A stretch of 64,000 nucleotides of DNA from JACRGC01 sp035288785 (GCA_035288785.1 DATDZF010000009.1:1-64000); one strand, 5' to 3'; shown: positions 1 through 8,922, counted from the first letter of the stretch. A program made the numbers and translations. Notes: generated from the letters alone by a model not told the origin.

Positions 1-96
1 AGCGGGCCTCAGGGAGGCGGCTACCAGGGATTTGGCGGAGGGGAAGGGGGGGTACAGGATGCGGATTATACGGAAGTTAAGGACGACAAGAAATAG
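1..96 (+). CDS. dnaK: Hsp70 chaperone DnaK, C-terminal end only
   Basis: The window opens inside a plus-strand reading frame that ends at TAG 94-96. The 31 residues left are a glycine-rich stretch followed by VQDADYTEVKDDKK. This is the classic disordered tail of DnaK: a Gly-rich linker and then a D-A-D-[YF]-x-E-V motif with a charged end. In DnaK this tail follows the substrate-binding lid and helps client and co-chaperone contact. The 5' part, including the ATPase domain, lies outside the window. DnaK is common but not universal in archaea and is generally thought to have come from bacteria. Assignment rests on the tail alone. Confidence 0.8.
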   Translation, partial: SGPQGGGYQGFGGGEGGVQDADYTEVKDDKK

Positions 97-213
97 GACG
101 GGTTTGGATAGGAATTAGGGGTTGTTGATTTGCCGCCACGCCGGACTTAAAATGCCGCTAGCTTTTTACCATCTATTTCGATCCGGACCAATTCATTCTC
201 CATTCAATTCGGT

Positions 214-1008
214 TCACGGCATGGCCTCAACCGTTCTTAGCAACTTCTTTGGCTTGAGGCGCTTCAGTATAGCCTCGTTAACAAGTGCAAGCTCCTGCTC
301 TTTTTGCTTGAATAGGGAGTTGTAGGTATTTGCATCAATTTCCCTCTTGAAGAAGCGGTAGCGCAATACTTTCATGTCATCTTCCGTCTTGGTCCGCTGC
401 TCATATAGCGCATTGAGTGCATCACGCTTTTTCGTTGCCAGCTTGTATATGAAATAGGCAACGTAGCTTGCAATCAGGATGACCGCAAAGCTTATTGCAA
501 GATCCCTAAGCCAATCCGGTATGGACGAGAACTTCTTTTGCACAGTAAATCTTGGGGGCTCGCCCTCAATCAAGGAAAGCTGCAGCTTGGCATATGAATC
601 CCCCTTGCCGGAAACCGCGTAAATAACATATTCCCCGGCCACATTCGGGAAGAATTCGCATTTGATTTGGACGAAAGTTTCGCCAGTTGACTCGTTCATA
701 TAGCTTTCGTCGGGTTTGCATGCGCAAAGCTGCCTTGGGGTTGGCGATTCGCACTTCACACTGGAAATTGAGCTTACATTTAAGGGAATCAGCGCAACCA
801 GCCTGTTTTCAGGGACCACCACTCCTGATTCGCTTAGGTTGAATAGCGGAAGGGGGAATTCTGGAAGCCCGAATTCCGCAAGGGAAGTATTCTCGAATAG
901 GATGTCATTCAGGTCCTCCGGCTCCAGGGTTGCCATTTCCTGCGAATGCGCAAGATTTAACAGGGCAAGCATGGGAAGCACGCAAGAAATGATGCGCAAA
1001 TCTACCAT
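214..1008 (-). CDS. Secreted, membrane-anchored protein of unknown function
   Basis: 264 residues, no family recognised. Residues 1-22 look like a signal peptide (hydrophobic core, then AHSQ). Residues 23-165 form an extracytoplasmic region with a cysteine cluster (KCE, LCACK, IKCEF) that could form disulfides. A single membrane helix follows at about 168-190 (LAISFAVILIASYVAYFIYKL), and a highly charged, probably coiled-coil cytoplasmic tail of about 70 residues ends the protein (YEQRTKTEDDMKVLRYRFFK onward). The topology is outside N-terminus, inside C-terminus. It stands alone, convergent to dnaK and downstream of a YbjQ-type gene. The layout resembles small archaeal surface sensors or anchors, but no function can be claimed. 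Confidence 0.75.
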   Translation of the reverse strand: MVDLRIISCVLPMLALLNLAHSQEMATLEPEDLNDILFENTSLAEFGLPEFPLPLFNLSESGVVVPENRLVALIPLNVSSISSVKCESPTPRQLCACKPDESYMNESTGETFVQIKCEFFPNVAGEYVIYAVSGKGDSYAKLQLSLIEGEPPRFTVQKKFSSIPDWLRDLAISFAVILIASYVAYFIYKLATKKRDALNALYEQRTKTEDDMKVLRYRFFKREIDANTYNSLFKQKEQELALVNEAILKRLKPKKLLRTVEAMP

Positions 1009-1107
1009 GTACTCACATTAGAAAAAGGGGAAATTGTTAAAAAAACCTGCCTGTTTGGAAAAAAGCAATAATTCAGGGGTGTAGCAAACGGCATTTCCAG
1101 GCAAGCC

Positions 1108-1443
1108 TTATTTTTTCCGTTTTTCCAGCACAACCGCGCTTCCATATGCAAAAATATCCATGATTGCAGGCGAGATCTGGGTGGAGCCCATCTGCACGCC
1201 TAAAATCGCATTGGCGCCAAGGCTGCGCGCCTGCTCCACAAGGCCATCCACAATGTCCTTCCTGGCCTCGCTAAGCAAATGCCGGTAATGGTGCGAATCC
1301 CCTCCGGAAAGGCTCCGTGTCAGGGCTGCAAAATCTTGAATCACGTTCTTGCTCCTTGCGGTGCTTGTCCAAACAAGACCCTTGTGCTCCTTCACCGCAT
1401 ACCCATCTATTGCCTGCAGCGTCGAAACAAGCACTTTTTCCAT
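1108..1443 (-). CDS. YbjQ/UPF0145 (DUF74) family protein
   Basis: About 111 residues, starting MEKVLVSTLQAI. The pattern of an N-terminal beta strand, then RDI- and ARSLGANAILGV-type segments (here EARKDIVDGL and ARSLGANAILGVQMG), is that of the YbjQ family, small proteins that form beta-barrel-like pentamers; their role is unknown, though some are annotated heavy-metal binding. ATG 1443 is chosen because AAGGTGAG lies just upstream; a GTG at 1452 would overlap the stop of the CCA-enzyme gene (1449-1451). The tight junction means it is very likely the second gene of an operon with the tRNA nucleotidyltransferase. Confidence 0.75.
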   Translation of the reverse strand: MEKVLVSTLQAIDGYAVKEHKGLVWTSTARSKNVIQDFAALTRSLSGGDSHHYRHLLSEARKDIVDGLVEQARSLGANAILGVQMGSTQISPAIMDIFAYGSAVVLEKRKK

Positions 1444-1448
1444 TGGGC

Positions 1449-2846
1449 TCACCTTATGTTTTCCTTCGAGAATATGAAATCTGCCAGAGAATCCCGTAGT
1501 TCAGTATTTTTCCGCAGTTCATATAATAAGCTATCCTTTTCGAGCAGCGTCATTGCCTTGAAGGCGGGAATGAAATGGGATGCGATTCCGGAACTCGTTG
1601 GTGACTTGCGTACCCGGGCAAGGACGGATAGCGCATATCCATCCTTCCGGCCCTCCTCTATCACGACCCGGTCTTCCTCCAGGAAGGGGCCCCTCTTCGC
1701 GTGTTTGTGCGCACTAAGGAAACCCGCCACATCGGACGCAAAATAAACCGGCGGCCCGCGGATCTTTTGGATGGGATAATTCGTAAGGTGCTCCAACTCC
1801 AGGAGGATGAAGCAGTGCCCAGTTCCGCTAAACGAAAGCGAATTGAGGGTCTTGTATTCCGCAAGGTGAAGCTGCTTTACAACCGATGCCTCGCAGCGCC
1901 TAAGCTGCGGCACCAGGATGTCACTTACGAGGTTTTTGGGCCTTGCGAGCCGGATCAGGAGGATGTTGCGTTCCTTGAGGCAATCCTCGAGTGCCTTTGG
2001 GGAATATTCCCGTTTTTCGCGGATGAAAAAGGCATCAGAGGGGGAATTGAGGAACGAGCGCGATAGGGCAATGAAGAGTGCAAAACTGCGCAGCGTTATG
2101 GCAGCGGCGGCATTCCGGTTGCGGTCAATGAAATCCATTATTATCAGGGGGGTTGTGAAGCGTTTTTTCAGCTGGCCAAACTCCTGGTCGTAATAATCCT
2201 CAATGTCGAGGATTACGGGCGGCTTCCACTTGGATGCCTCCTGCAGCAGGTTCCTAAGCGAGCGGTAATTGAGGACCAGGTACTCGCACACAAGCCCGGA
2301 AAAGCCCCCTACTTCCAGTTCCGCCCCGTAGATGCCATGCGCCTTGAGGAGCGCTTTTAGCACCCGCACATCCCGCTTCTGCTTTTCAGTTAGGTGCTTT
2401 TGAAGATATTGGGCATGGAGGGGGGTGCGGTCCACGGCGGATATGATACCCTCGTTGACCTCAATTTTGAAGCATGGCACGATCTCGAGCTTGTATCCGG
2501 CTAGGCGGCCTTGAAGATAGGGGTGTTCGGCATAATGCATCTCCCAGCTTGCCGGCAAAACCCGCTTTACGGTTGAAACCGTCTCCCTCACAATCGCATC
2601 CTTGCTCTTTTCCTTTGGGAATGCAACAAAGATGTCAATGTCCCTATCCCCCCGGATCCCGGTGTCACGCGCAGTTGAACCCACGAAAAACAAGGTTGCC
2701 CTCGACCCAAATGCCCGTTGCAGCTTTGCTTTTATGCCTTCCGCGAACGCCTTCTCCTTTTCCGCCTCCTCCTTTGTTGGGGAAATCCTTTTTGCCACTG
2801 AGGAGAATATGTTCTCGTAAATAGGGTCGGGTTTGCGGCTAGCCAT
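1449..2846 (-). CDS. cca: CCA-adding tRNA nucleotidyltransferase, archaeal class I
   Basis: 465 residues, a normal length for archaeal CCA enzymes. It builds or repairs the 3' CCA end of tRNAs without a nucleic acid template. The nucleotidyltransferase signature is clear: GS at residues 56-57, then RDTGIRGDRDIDIF with the metal-binding aspartates D69 and D71. A third carboxylate probably lies in LEIVPCF (around 119), as usual in this fold. The middle part (KRDVRVLKALLKAHGIYGAE, GGFSGLVCEYL) matches the archaeal CCA central domain, followed by tail and body domains. Start ATG 2846. It is followed closely by a YbjQ-family gene on the same strand, and TopA lies just upstream in transcription order. 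Confidence 0.95.
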   Translation of the reverse strand: MASRKPDPIYENIFSSVAKRISPTKEEAEKEKAFAEGIKAKLQRAFGSRATLFFVGSTARDTGIRGDRDIDIFVAFPKEKSKDAIVRETVSTVKRVLPASWEMHYAEHPYLQGRLAGYKLEIVPCFKIEVNEGIISAVDRTPLHAQYLQKHLTEKQKRDVRVLKALLKAHGIYGAELEVGGFSGLVCEYLVLNYRSLRNLLQEASKWKPPVILDIEDYYDQEFGQLKKRFTTPLIIMDFIDRNRNAAAAITLRSFALFIALSRSFLNSPSDAFFIREKREYSPKALEDCLKERNILLIRLARPKNLVSDILVPQLRRCEASVVKQLHLAEYKTLNSLSFSGTGHCFILLELEHLTNYPIQKIRGPPVYFASDVAGFLSAHKHAKRGPFLEEDRVVIEEGRKDGYALSVLARVRKSPTSSGIASHFIPAFKAMTLLEKDSLLYELRKNTELRDSLADFIFSKENIR

Positions 2847-2886
2847 ATGCTAATAAATAATCCGGGGCGGTTTAAAAAATAGGCAT

Positions 2887-5040
2887 TTACGACGTTTGCT
2901 CGGGACCTGGCGCTTTCGCATCTTTCTTCTTCCATTCCCCCTTCTTGAAATCCTTCTTCCCCCAGCTTGCCTTGCTCTCGCATTTCGGGTTAAGGCACAT
3001 CTCAAATGGGCGCTTGCCTTTCCTAATTACCTTGATTTCAGGTATCCCGCATACTTTGCAAAGCGTGTTCTTTGGCTCAATGAGCGCATTCCGTGGCAAC
3101 GGGAATATGTTCCTGCAATTCGGGTAGCTGCTGCAACCAACAAAGAAGCCGTACCGGCTCTTCCTTATCTGGAGGTCGCCTACCTTGCACAAATTGCACT
3201 TCCCGAGTACAGATGCATTCTTTTGCGCAATGTCATGGCCTTTCAAAAGGCCCTTCCCGACCTTTTCCTCGTTCAGCTTGAATTCCTCGAGTATCTTCAG
3301 GAGCACTTTCCGGCCCTCCTCCACAACCTCGCTTCCCTTGCGCTGCCCCTTCTCGATCTTTTCAACGCTTTCCTCGAATTCGCGCGTGAGCGTCTCGTTT
3401 ATGATTTCGGGAACGTTTTCCGATAGCGCCTCATAGATTGCCATCCCAAAGGAGGTGACCTTAATGCTTTTCTTATCCGTCAAATAGCTCCGGTTGTAGA
3501 GCGTATCCACGACAACCGAGCGAGTGGCCTTAGTCCCCAGGTTTTGCCGCTCTAGCTCGCGTATGATGCTTGCGGGGGTGTAGCGCCTTGGGGGCTGGGT
3601 TTCCTTTTCCAGTTTTTCCACCCTCTCAATTGCCACCCTTTCGCCCTGCTTGAAATCAGGGAGGATGATTTCCTCCAGGTGCAGGTAAGGTTTGTAGAAT
3701 GCGAACCAGCCCTCCTCGATTGTGCGCGTGCCATCGGCAACGAAATTGTGGGATGATATTTTGAGCGTAACTTTCATGCTCTCGCGCTTTGCCTCGGGGG
3801 CGAATGTGGACAGGAACCGCCTTACGATCAAATCATACAATTTGCCCTCCTCGGGGGAGAGCTTTTGTGCAATTTGGCCTGTTGGGTAGATGGAAACGTG
3901 CGCGCTATCCGTCTTTTCGCCCTCGTGGGGAACAAGGCGGTTTTGGGAAATGAGGAGCGATGCGAACTTGGAATAGGCGGCATTTTTCCCTACCTGCTCG
4001 ATGATTTTGCGAAGGCCCAGCTTTTCGGGCAATTTCTGCGAAGAGGTGCGGGGATAGCTTATGTATGCGCCCTCGTACAGCGACTGGGCGATCTGCAATG
4101 TCCTTGTAGGCGACATCCCAAAATTCCTATAGGCCTCCACCTGCATCGTCGTCAAATCGAAGGGGACGGGCTGCAATTGCCTGAATTTGCGGCTCTCGAC
4201 CCTTTCAACAACGCCGGATTTTTCGGCGCTGCACTCCGAGTAGACGGCATCCGCCTCCCTGGCATCGAAGAATCTGCCCTTTTCGTGCAGGAAATCGGTC
4301 TTCCTTGCATGTGCATGTATCTCGAAGTATTTTTCGGGCTTGAATTTGGCGATTTCCTTTTCCTTATGGGCAAGGATGGCAAGTGCGGGCCCTTGCACCC
4401 GACCAATGGAGAGCACCTTGAACCTGCCTGCGCTTCGAAGGGCGTGCATTAGCGCCCGGCTGCAGTTGATACCCCAATAGAAATCCATAATGTGGCGGGC
4501 CTCCCCTGCTTCGATTGCCGACACATCAAGCATTCCGGCACTCGCGTATGCCTCGCGCAAATCCTCCTCCGTAAGAGTGGAAAAGAGCATCCTTTTTGCG
4601 CTCTTGCCTTTGCCCATATGGTTTATGATGTTCCCTGCAATAAGCGATCCTTCAATGTCATAATCTGTGGCGGATACGAGCTCGGTTGCCTCCTTTCCCA
4701 GCTTCTGCAGCACCTGGAGGTATTTCCTAGTGAAATCGGATGAATCACTAACTTCGCTCGAGGCCTTCCATTCAATGTCGAAAACGGGGTAGCCCGAGCC
4801 CTTCTCCTTCTGTGCAAGAGTGTAGACATGGCCAACTGCGGGCGCCACATACACCTTCATCCCGTCCTTTTCGAATTCGTAGTAATTGACGCCATGCAGA
4901 TTGCTGGTTTTGTAATTGGGACTAAGGGCGGCGGCTATTTTCTGCGCGGTTTTTGGCTTTTCCGAAATTATCAGCTGGACCGTTTGCTTGGTTGCCGGCT
5001 TGGTTGAGGGCTTTGATGCCGATTTGGCTGCTTTTACCAT
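2887..5040 (-). CDS. topA: DNA topoisomerase I, type IA
   Basis: 717 residues. The enzyme relaxes negatively supercoiled DNA by passing one strand through a transient 5'-phosphotyrosyl break. The Toprim domain begins around residue 20 (LIISEKPKTAQKIA) and has its acidic motif ATDYDIEG at 124-131. The active-site tyrosine is Y329 in AYISYPRTSS. The C-terminal part has zinc ribbons: CNLCKVG with CSSYPNC, and CKVCGI with CLNPKC, as in archaeal TopA. A lysine/serine-rich extension of about 20 residues precedes the Toprim fold. The start is ATG 5040, with AT-rich sequence upstream (AATATAACC on this strand). It runs toward cca on the same strand, 40 bases away. Confidence 0.95.
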   Translation of the reverse strand: MVKAAKSASKPSTKPATKQTVQLIISEKPKTAQKIAAALSPNYKTSNLHGVNYYEFEKDGMKVYVAPAVGHVYTLAQKEKGSGYPVFDIEWKASSEVSDSSDFTRKYLQVLQKLGKEATELVSATDYDIEGSLIAGNIINHMGKGKSAKRMLFSTLTEEDLREAYASAGMLDVSAIEAGEARHIMDFYWGINCSRALMHALRSAGRFKVLSIGRVQGPALAILAHKEKEIAKFKPEKYFEIHAHARKTDFLHEKGRFFDAREADAVYSECSAEKSGVVERVESRKFRQLQPVPFDLTTMQVEAYRNFGMSPTRTLQIAQSLYEGAYISYPRTSSQKLPEKLGLRKIIEQVGKNAAYSKFASLLISQNRLVPHEGEKTDSAHVSIYPTGQIAQKLSPEEGKLYDLIVRRFLSTFAPEAKRESMKVTLKISSHNFVADGTRTIEEGWFAFYKPYLHLEEIILPDFKQGERVAIERVEKLEKETQPPRRYTPASIIRELERQNLGTKATRSVVVDTLYNRSYLTDKKSIKVTSFGMAIYEALSENVPEIINETLTREFEESVEKIEKGQRKGSEVVEEGRKVLLKILEEFKLNEEKVGKGLLKGHDIAQKNASVLGKCNLCKVGDLQIRKSRYGFFVGCSSYPNCRNIFPLPRNALIEPKNTLCKVCGIPEIKVIRKGKRPFEMCLNPKCESKASWGKKDFKKGEWKKKDAKAPGPEQTS

Positions 5041-5179
5041 AGAAGGTTATATTGAAGCGGCTAACCCATTAATATAAACGATGGTTGATTTTGCGCAAAA
5101 AAAAGAAAAGTGCGGATTTTGGAGGCTTTACTCGTAAAGCGGGAGAGATTATGACGCCCGATCCATGATGCATCAGGCA

Positions 5180-5911
5180 CTACTTCAAAACCGTGTATTT
5201 GCTCAGGTAGATCTGCACCTTGAGCACCTCCAGGAAGGGCAGGATGAGGATCGCATTCACCAGCACCGCAAGGTAGCGGGCATAGGGAATGCTTGCCGAT
5301 AGCTCGATGAAAATTGCCGTATTCAGGAGAATGAGGAAGACGGCAATTGCAAGGAAGGCCAGGAAGAACGCGAATCGGCGGAATATGACGGATATGCTCA
5401 TGTAGACGGAATTCGTGATGCTAAGGTCGTCTATTACCAGCGCCTGGGGCACGAACAGGATGATGATCGATAGCAGCGAGGACATGAAAAGGCCAATTGA
5501 GGAGGTGAGCTGGTAATCGTAAAGGAAGAGGTTAAGCAGGAGGGTTATCACGAACACAAAAAGGAACACCGTGAACATCCGGATGGTATTGGCCTCTATC
5601 TTCTCGTGCTCGTAGTGGGTCAGCCGCTTGAGGGTGCGCTGGGACTTGATCACCAGGTTGATTGCCACAAGGGTGTAGGAAAAAATGGCAAGGGACAGGA
5701 GGAACACTGCAAGGGTTATCAGCGCGTCCAGCGAGGTGATGTCGGTTTGGATGCTGCCGTACCTGAGGAATATGCCCGAAAGCGAAATGAAATTCTCGAA
5801 CTTGGTTGAGAGCAGGAAAACCAGAGCGAATGGAAAGGAGAAAAATGAGATGAGCTTGAAGTTCTTGTTATATGCCTCAAAAGTATGCGAAAGCACTTCA
5901 GAAAAGGACAT
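5180..5911 (-). CDS. Multi-pass membrane protein of unknown function
   Basis: 243 residues with about six hydrophobic segments (near 20-35, 62-88, 108-130, 136-160, 175-200 and 208-230). An amphipathic N-terminus (SEVLSHTFEAYNKNFKLISF) is reminiscent of archaeal proteins related to the membrane domain of glycerophosphoryl diester phosphodiesterases, where a similar F-x-x-x-x-x-N-F motif precedes the first helix; that link is a guess. No catalytic motif is visible. It is divergent from the AK6-type kinase gene at 5979, and the short intergenic region between them carries AT-rich promoter-like sequence. Confidence 0.75.
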   Translation of the reverse strand: MSFSEVLSHTFEAYNKNFKLISFFSFPFALVFLLSTKFENFISLSGIFLRYGSIQTDITSLDALITLAVFLLSLAIFSYTLVAINLVIKSQRTLKRLTHYEHEKIEANTIRMFTVFLFVFVITLLLNLFLYDYQLTSSIGLFMSSLLSIIILFVPQALVIDDLSITNSVYMSISVIFRRFAFFLAFLAIAVFLILLNTAIFIELSASIPYARYLAVLVNAILILPFLEVLKVQIYLSKYTVLK

Positions 5912-5978
5912 GTCGCTCCCCCGAATATCAACATGCTTGCAAGATTAAAAACATATTGCTTGTACGAATATGGAAAGC

Positions 5979-6533
5979 ATGAGAATAGTACTCACGGGGA
6001 CGCCCGGCACTGGCAAAACGAGCATCGCGGCGAGCCTTGGGAAGATGCTCCCGTGCGAAGTTGTCGGAGTCAACGAATTGGTAAAAAGGGAAAGGCTCTA
6101 TTCCCATAAGGAGAATGGGGAATATGTGGCGGATTTGGCAAAACTGCGCCGGGCGCTTTCAATCATCCTCAAAAATAACAGAAACATCATCCTGGAGGGC
6201 CACTTGCTTTGCGACCTTGCGCTGCCGGCAGATATCGTAATAGTCCTGCGCTGCCATCCAAGGGAGCTGAAAAAACGGCTAAGGCGGCGCAACTACCCCA
6301 AATCCAAGATGGAGGGGAACCTGCTTTCCGAATTACTCGACTATAGCCTGATCAATGCAATTGAGCATTACGGGAAAAGGAAAGTAATGCAGCTTGACAC
6401 TACCGCAAAAACTTCCGCAAAAAGCATCCTTGCAAAAATCCACCGCTTCCAAAAAAAGGGGAAGATGCACGAAATAAGGTGGCTGAAAAGGATTAATTAC
6501 GACCTCGAGGGTCTAGGCATCACGCCCACCTGA
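5979..6533 (+). CDS. AK6/Fap7-type nucleoside-triphosphatase (adenylate kinase-like)
   Basis: 184 residues from ATG 5979 (a second ATG lies at 5970). It begins with a Walker A motif, MRIVLTGTPGTGKTSIA, and keeps the family features of the archaeal adenylate kinase 6 / hCINAP group: a short NMP domain, EGHLLCDLALPADIVIVLRC in the Walker B region, and LKKRLRRRNYPKSKMEGNLLSE in the lid. Members bind the ribosomal protein uS11 and act in late small-subunit maturation, with adenylate kinase or ATPase activity. A TATA-like TTAAAAACATAT at about 5945 would place transcription start almost at the start codon, so the mRNA may be leaderless. It is probably involved in ribosome biogenesis. Confidence 0.85.
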   Translation: MRIVLTGTPGTGKTSIAASLGKMLPCEVVGVNELVKRERLYSHKENGEYVADLAKLRRALSIILKNNRNIILEGHLLCDLALPADIVIVLRCHPRELKKRLRRRNYPKSKMEGNLLSELLDYSLINAIEHYGKRKVMQLDTTAKTSAKSILAKIHRFQKKGKMHEIRWLKRINYDLEGLGITPT

Positions 6534-6621
6534 GCCAAACCTTCCCGCGGACCGCTACAACAACGTTTATAAACTCCATCCCGCAAATTGTTGCACTTTG
6601 CATTCATGAGGTGGATAACCT

Positions 6622-6738
6622 ATGCCCAAAGGGAAACGCAAGCCCGAAGACGACTTCTACGACGACGAGGAAGATTGGGAGGACGAGGAAGACTGGGACG
6701 AGCTTGACGACGAGGATGACGAGGGGGAGGACGAATAA
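6622..6738 (+). CDS. Extremely acidic micro-protein, 38 residues
   Basis: A short frame, ATG 6622 to TAA 6736-6738, encodes MPKGKRKPEDDFYDDEED and then an almost unbroken run of D, E and W. After a basic start of eight residues, about 22 of 30 residues are Asp or Glu, with the repeat DDEEDWEDEEDW. GAGGTGG at 6608-6614 is a good ribosome binding site, and CGTTTATAAACTCC near 6563 is a TATA-like element, so it looks expressed. It lies between two plus-strand genes. Function is unknown; acidic tails of this kind can mimic nucleic acid or bind basic proteins, but that is speculation. A very rich GAC/GAG composition could also be a chance open frame. Confidence 0.6.
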   Translation: MPKGKRKPEDDFYDDEEDWEDEEDWDELDDEDDEGEDE

Positions 6739-6786
6739 TTTTTTCCTTTTTCACCTATTTTTAAATTCGGGAGGCTAATCCTAAAC

Positions 6787-7308
6787 ATGCGCAGCAAGCA
6801 GATAACGGCAGGGATCCGCGCAAGCCTGAAAAAGCCCCTGGGGGATTTGCTGGATAAGAAAACGCTAATTGGAAGGGTCAGGGAACCGCTAAGCCGCATA
6901 ATCTCCGTAGGGGATATCACAACCCTCATGCTTTTGGGGGAGGGGATTCGGCCCGATGTGGCGATAATCGACTATTTTTGCAAGAGGAAGCCGATAACCG
7001 GGGCCCAAAGAAGGAAGCTGGATGCGTTCAGAGCGCATAAACTTAAAGCAATGAACCCGGCTGGGATGCTGACAGGGGGCATGATGGAAGCATGCAAAAG
7101 CGCATTCTCCCCTGAAGCAAAATACCCCCTTAAAATCATCGTGGACGGCGAGGAGGACCTCGCGGTGCTGCCTGCAATCATCTTTTCGCCCAATAATTCG
7201 CTTATCATTTACGGGCAGCCGGATAAGGGGCCAGTGCTGGTTAAGGCGGATGGAAGGCAAAAGCGCCGGGCCAGAAAATTCTACAAGGAATCAGTAGTGG
7301 TAAAATGA
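6787..7308 (+). CDS. GTP-dependent dephospho-CoA kinase (DUF359)
   Basis: 173 residues. The protein matches the archaeal DUF359/UPF0218 family, shown to phosphorylate dephospho-CoA with GTP in the last step of CoA synthesis, instead of bacterial CoaE. Family marks visible are ISVGDITTLMLLGEGIRPD near residue 40, IDYFCKRKPI near 60, and VDGEEDLAVLPAIIFSP followed by IIYGQPDKGPVLV near 120-150. It overlaps the following beta-CASP nuclease gene by four bases (ATGA at 7305-7308), so the two are cotranscribed and probably translationally coupled. Together with the type II pantothenate kinase at 24540 it supports CoA synthesis in this organism. Confidence 0.9.
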   Translation: MRSKQITAGIRASLKKPLGDLLDKKTLIGRVREPLSRIISVGDITTLMLLGEGIRPDVAIIDYFCKRKPITGAQRRKLDAFRAHKLKAMNPAGMLTGGMMEACKSAFSPEAKYPLKIIVDGEEDLAVLPAIIFSPNNSLIIYGQPDKGPVLVKADGRQKRRARKFYKESVVVK

Positions 7309-8570
7309 ACCTCCAGTTTTTAGGCGCGGCACGCGAGGTTGGCAGGAGCTGCCTTGCTATCGAAGAGGATGGGCTCAATATGCTCTTTGACTGCGGCGTT
7401 GCTGCAAACCAGCAAAGCCCGCTGCCTCCCCTGCAGAACGCGAAAAACCCCCAGGCGATTGCAGTTTCGCATGCGCATCTGGACCATTCCGGCTTCCTTC
7501 CCGCGGTTTTCAAGCATTCCAACCCGCCAGTGCTATGCACATTCCCAACCGTACCTCTGATCAACATGCTTCTGGAGGATATGCAAAAGCTCCTTGATGA
7601 GAAGGGGCTTGCGCAGTTCTTCTCGGGCACGGACCTTATGCGGCTCAACCGCTCAGTGCTCGCAATGCCCTACGAAATGGAATACGAATTCTTCAATGGC
7701 GCAAAATTGCAGTTCTTCGATGCGGGCCATATCTCCGGGAGCGCCCAGGTATTCCTTGAGGGGAAGGGGACAAACCTCCTCTATTCGGGGGACATCAATT
7801 CCATAAGAACTGAGATGCATAATCCGGCAAAAATCCCGGATGAGGATATAGGCGTGCTTGTGATGGAGAGCACGTATGGGGGAAGGGAGCATGGCGATAG
7901 GAAAAAGCTCGTCAGGGAATTCTGCAAGAAGATACGGATTGCGGTCGAGCAAAAGCATTCCGTTGTGATACCCTCTTTTGCCGTTGGAAGGACGCAGGAG
8001 ATATTGCAATTGCTGTATGAGAACGGCCTGATCCATTACACGGTCATGGACGGGATGGGCATCCGGACAACCGAAACCTACCTCGAATTCCCATCATATT
8101 TGCGGAATGCCGGGAGCTTGAGGGAAGCATTCGAGGAAGCCGACAAATCCTATGATTCAGAGGATCGCAAGAAATTCGCAAAGGCGGGGAAGATCATTGT
8201 TGCAACTGCGGGGATGCTCGAGGGCGGGCCTGCCCTGGGCTACATTTCACGGCTTCAAAATGCAGGCATCCCTACGCACGTGTTCCTTACCGGCTTCCAG
8301 GCGGCGGGGACCAACGGGAGGATGCTGAAGGAAAAGAAGATGATACGGATCAATGGCAAAATTGTTGAATTCCGGGGGGAGGTGCATTTCTTCGATTTCT
8401 CGGCACACTCCGGAAGGAAGGAGCTTTTGCAATATGCGAAAAAAATCAACCCCAAGAAGATCTTCCTCGTCCACGGCGATTTGGATGAGATGAGCGCGTT
8501 CCACGGCACCTTGCTGGAGGAGGGCTTTGATTGCAAGATGCCGGAGATGAATGAGAAGTTTGAGGTTTGA
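7305..8570 (+). CDS. CPSF-like beta-CASP ribonuclease (aCPSF2-type)
   Basis: 421 residues. The N-terminal metallo-beta-lactamase fold has the zinc motif SHAHLDHSG near 57-65, followed by DAGHISGSAQV near 141 and YSGDINSIRTEM near 161. The beta-CASP part carries VMESTYGGREH, PSFAVGRTQEILQLLY, ATAGMLEGGPALGYI and FDFSAHSGRKEL with the C-terminal LVHGD. This is the archaeal mRNA 3'-end processing/decay nuclease family, a single-domain version without the N-terminal KH domains of aCPSF1. It probably acts as an endo- and 5'-exonuclease on RNA in the cytoplasm. Start ATG 7305 overlaps the stop of the dephospho-CoA kinase gene. Confidence 0.9.
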   Translation: MNLQFLGAAREVGRSCLAIEEDGLNMLFDCGVAANQQSPLPPLQNAKNPQAIAVSHAHLDHSGFLPAVFKHSNPPVLCTFPTVPLINMLLEDMQKLLDEKGLAQFFSGTDLMRLNRSVLAMPYEMEYEFFNGAKLQFFDAGHISGSAQVFLEGKGTNLLYSGDINSIRTEMHNPAKIPDEDIGVLVMESTYGGREHGDRKKLVREFCKKIRIAVEQKHSVVIPSFAVGRTQEILQLLYENGLIHYTVMDGMGIRTTETYLEFPSYLRNAGSLREAFEEADKSYDSEDRKKFAKAGKIIVATAGMLEGGPALGYISRLQNAGIPTHVFLTGFQAAGTNGRMLKEKKMIRINGKIVEFRGEVHFFDFSAHSGRKELLQYAKKINPKKIFLVHGDLDEMSAFHGTLLEEGFDCKMPEMNEKFEV

Positions 8571-8670
8571 TTGGGGAAGATTGGCAATCGTGGAATGTGC
8601 CAATAGATTCTCCAATGCCCAACCCGACCTTTAAGTTTAACTCCTTATTTCGCCCAAGCTTTATTCGTAA

Positions 8671-8680
8671 GGTATATATA
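8671..8680 (+). promoter_or_regulatory. TATA box of the 5S rRNA gene
   Basis: GGTATATATA stands about 28 bases before the first base of the predicted 5S rRNA. That is the right distance for an archaeal TATA box driving a stable RNA. The stretch between them shows no ribosome binding site. Confidence 0.75.
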
Positions 8681-8701
8681 CCCGAATCTGCACAAAAATG
8701 G

Positions 8702-8817
8702 GGTCAGCGGTCATAGGGGAGGTGGCACACCCGATCCCTTTTCGAACTCGGAAGTTAAGACCTCCTGCGATTCGGCGTGTACTTCTCTGGCGAGAGGGAA
8801 AACCGGATACCGCTGCT
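8702..8817 (+). rRNA. rrf: 5S ribosomal RNA, solitary
   Basis: The stretch contains the universal 5S landmarks: CACACCCGATCCC in loop B/C, TTCGAACTCGGAAGTTAAG in helix III/loop C, and the helix IV/V region around CGTGTACTTCTCTGGCGAGAGGGAA. The ends pair to close helix I: CAGCGGT at 8705-8711 with ACCGCTG at 8809-8815. Length is near 116. No 16S or 23S sequence lies nearby, so it is unlinked from the rest of the rRNA genes, as often in small archaeal genomes. An in-frame ATG at 8698 would make the downstream acyl-CoA dehydrogenase appear to begin inside this RNA; that reading is rejected. Confidence 0.93.
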
Positions 8818-8922
8818 CTCTTTACAACCCCTAATTTAATCTTTGGCACGTGCATCTTAACTGAAGGATTTCCTAGGTTTGCAGTAAAAACCATTATTAA
8901 AATAACGAGCGCATATCTTCCC

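Noticed and set aside
8698..8922. An in-frame N-terminal extension of the acyl-CoA dehydrogenase from ATG 8698
   Set aside because: This stretch is the 5S rRNA gene, with closing stem and conserved loops. The family-like N-terminus begins at ATG 8923.
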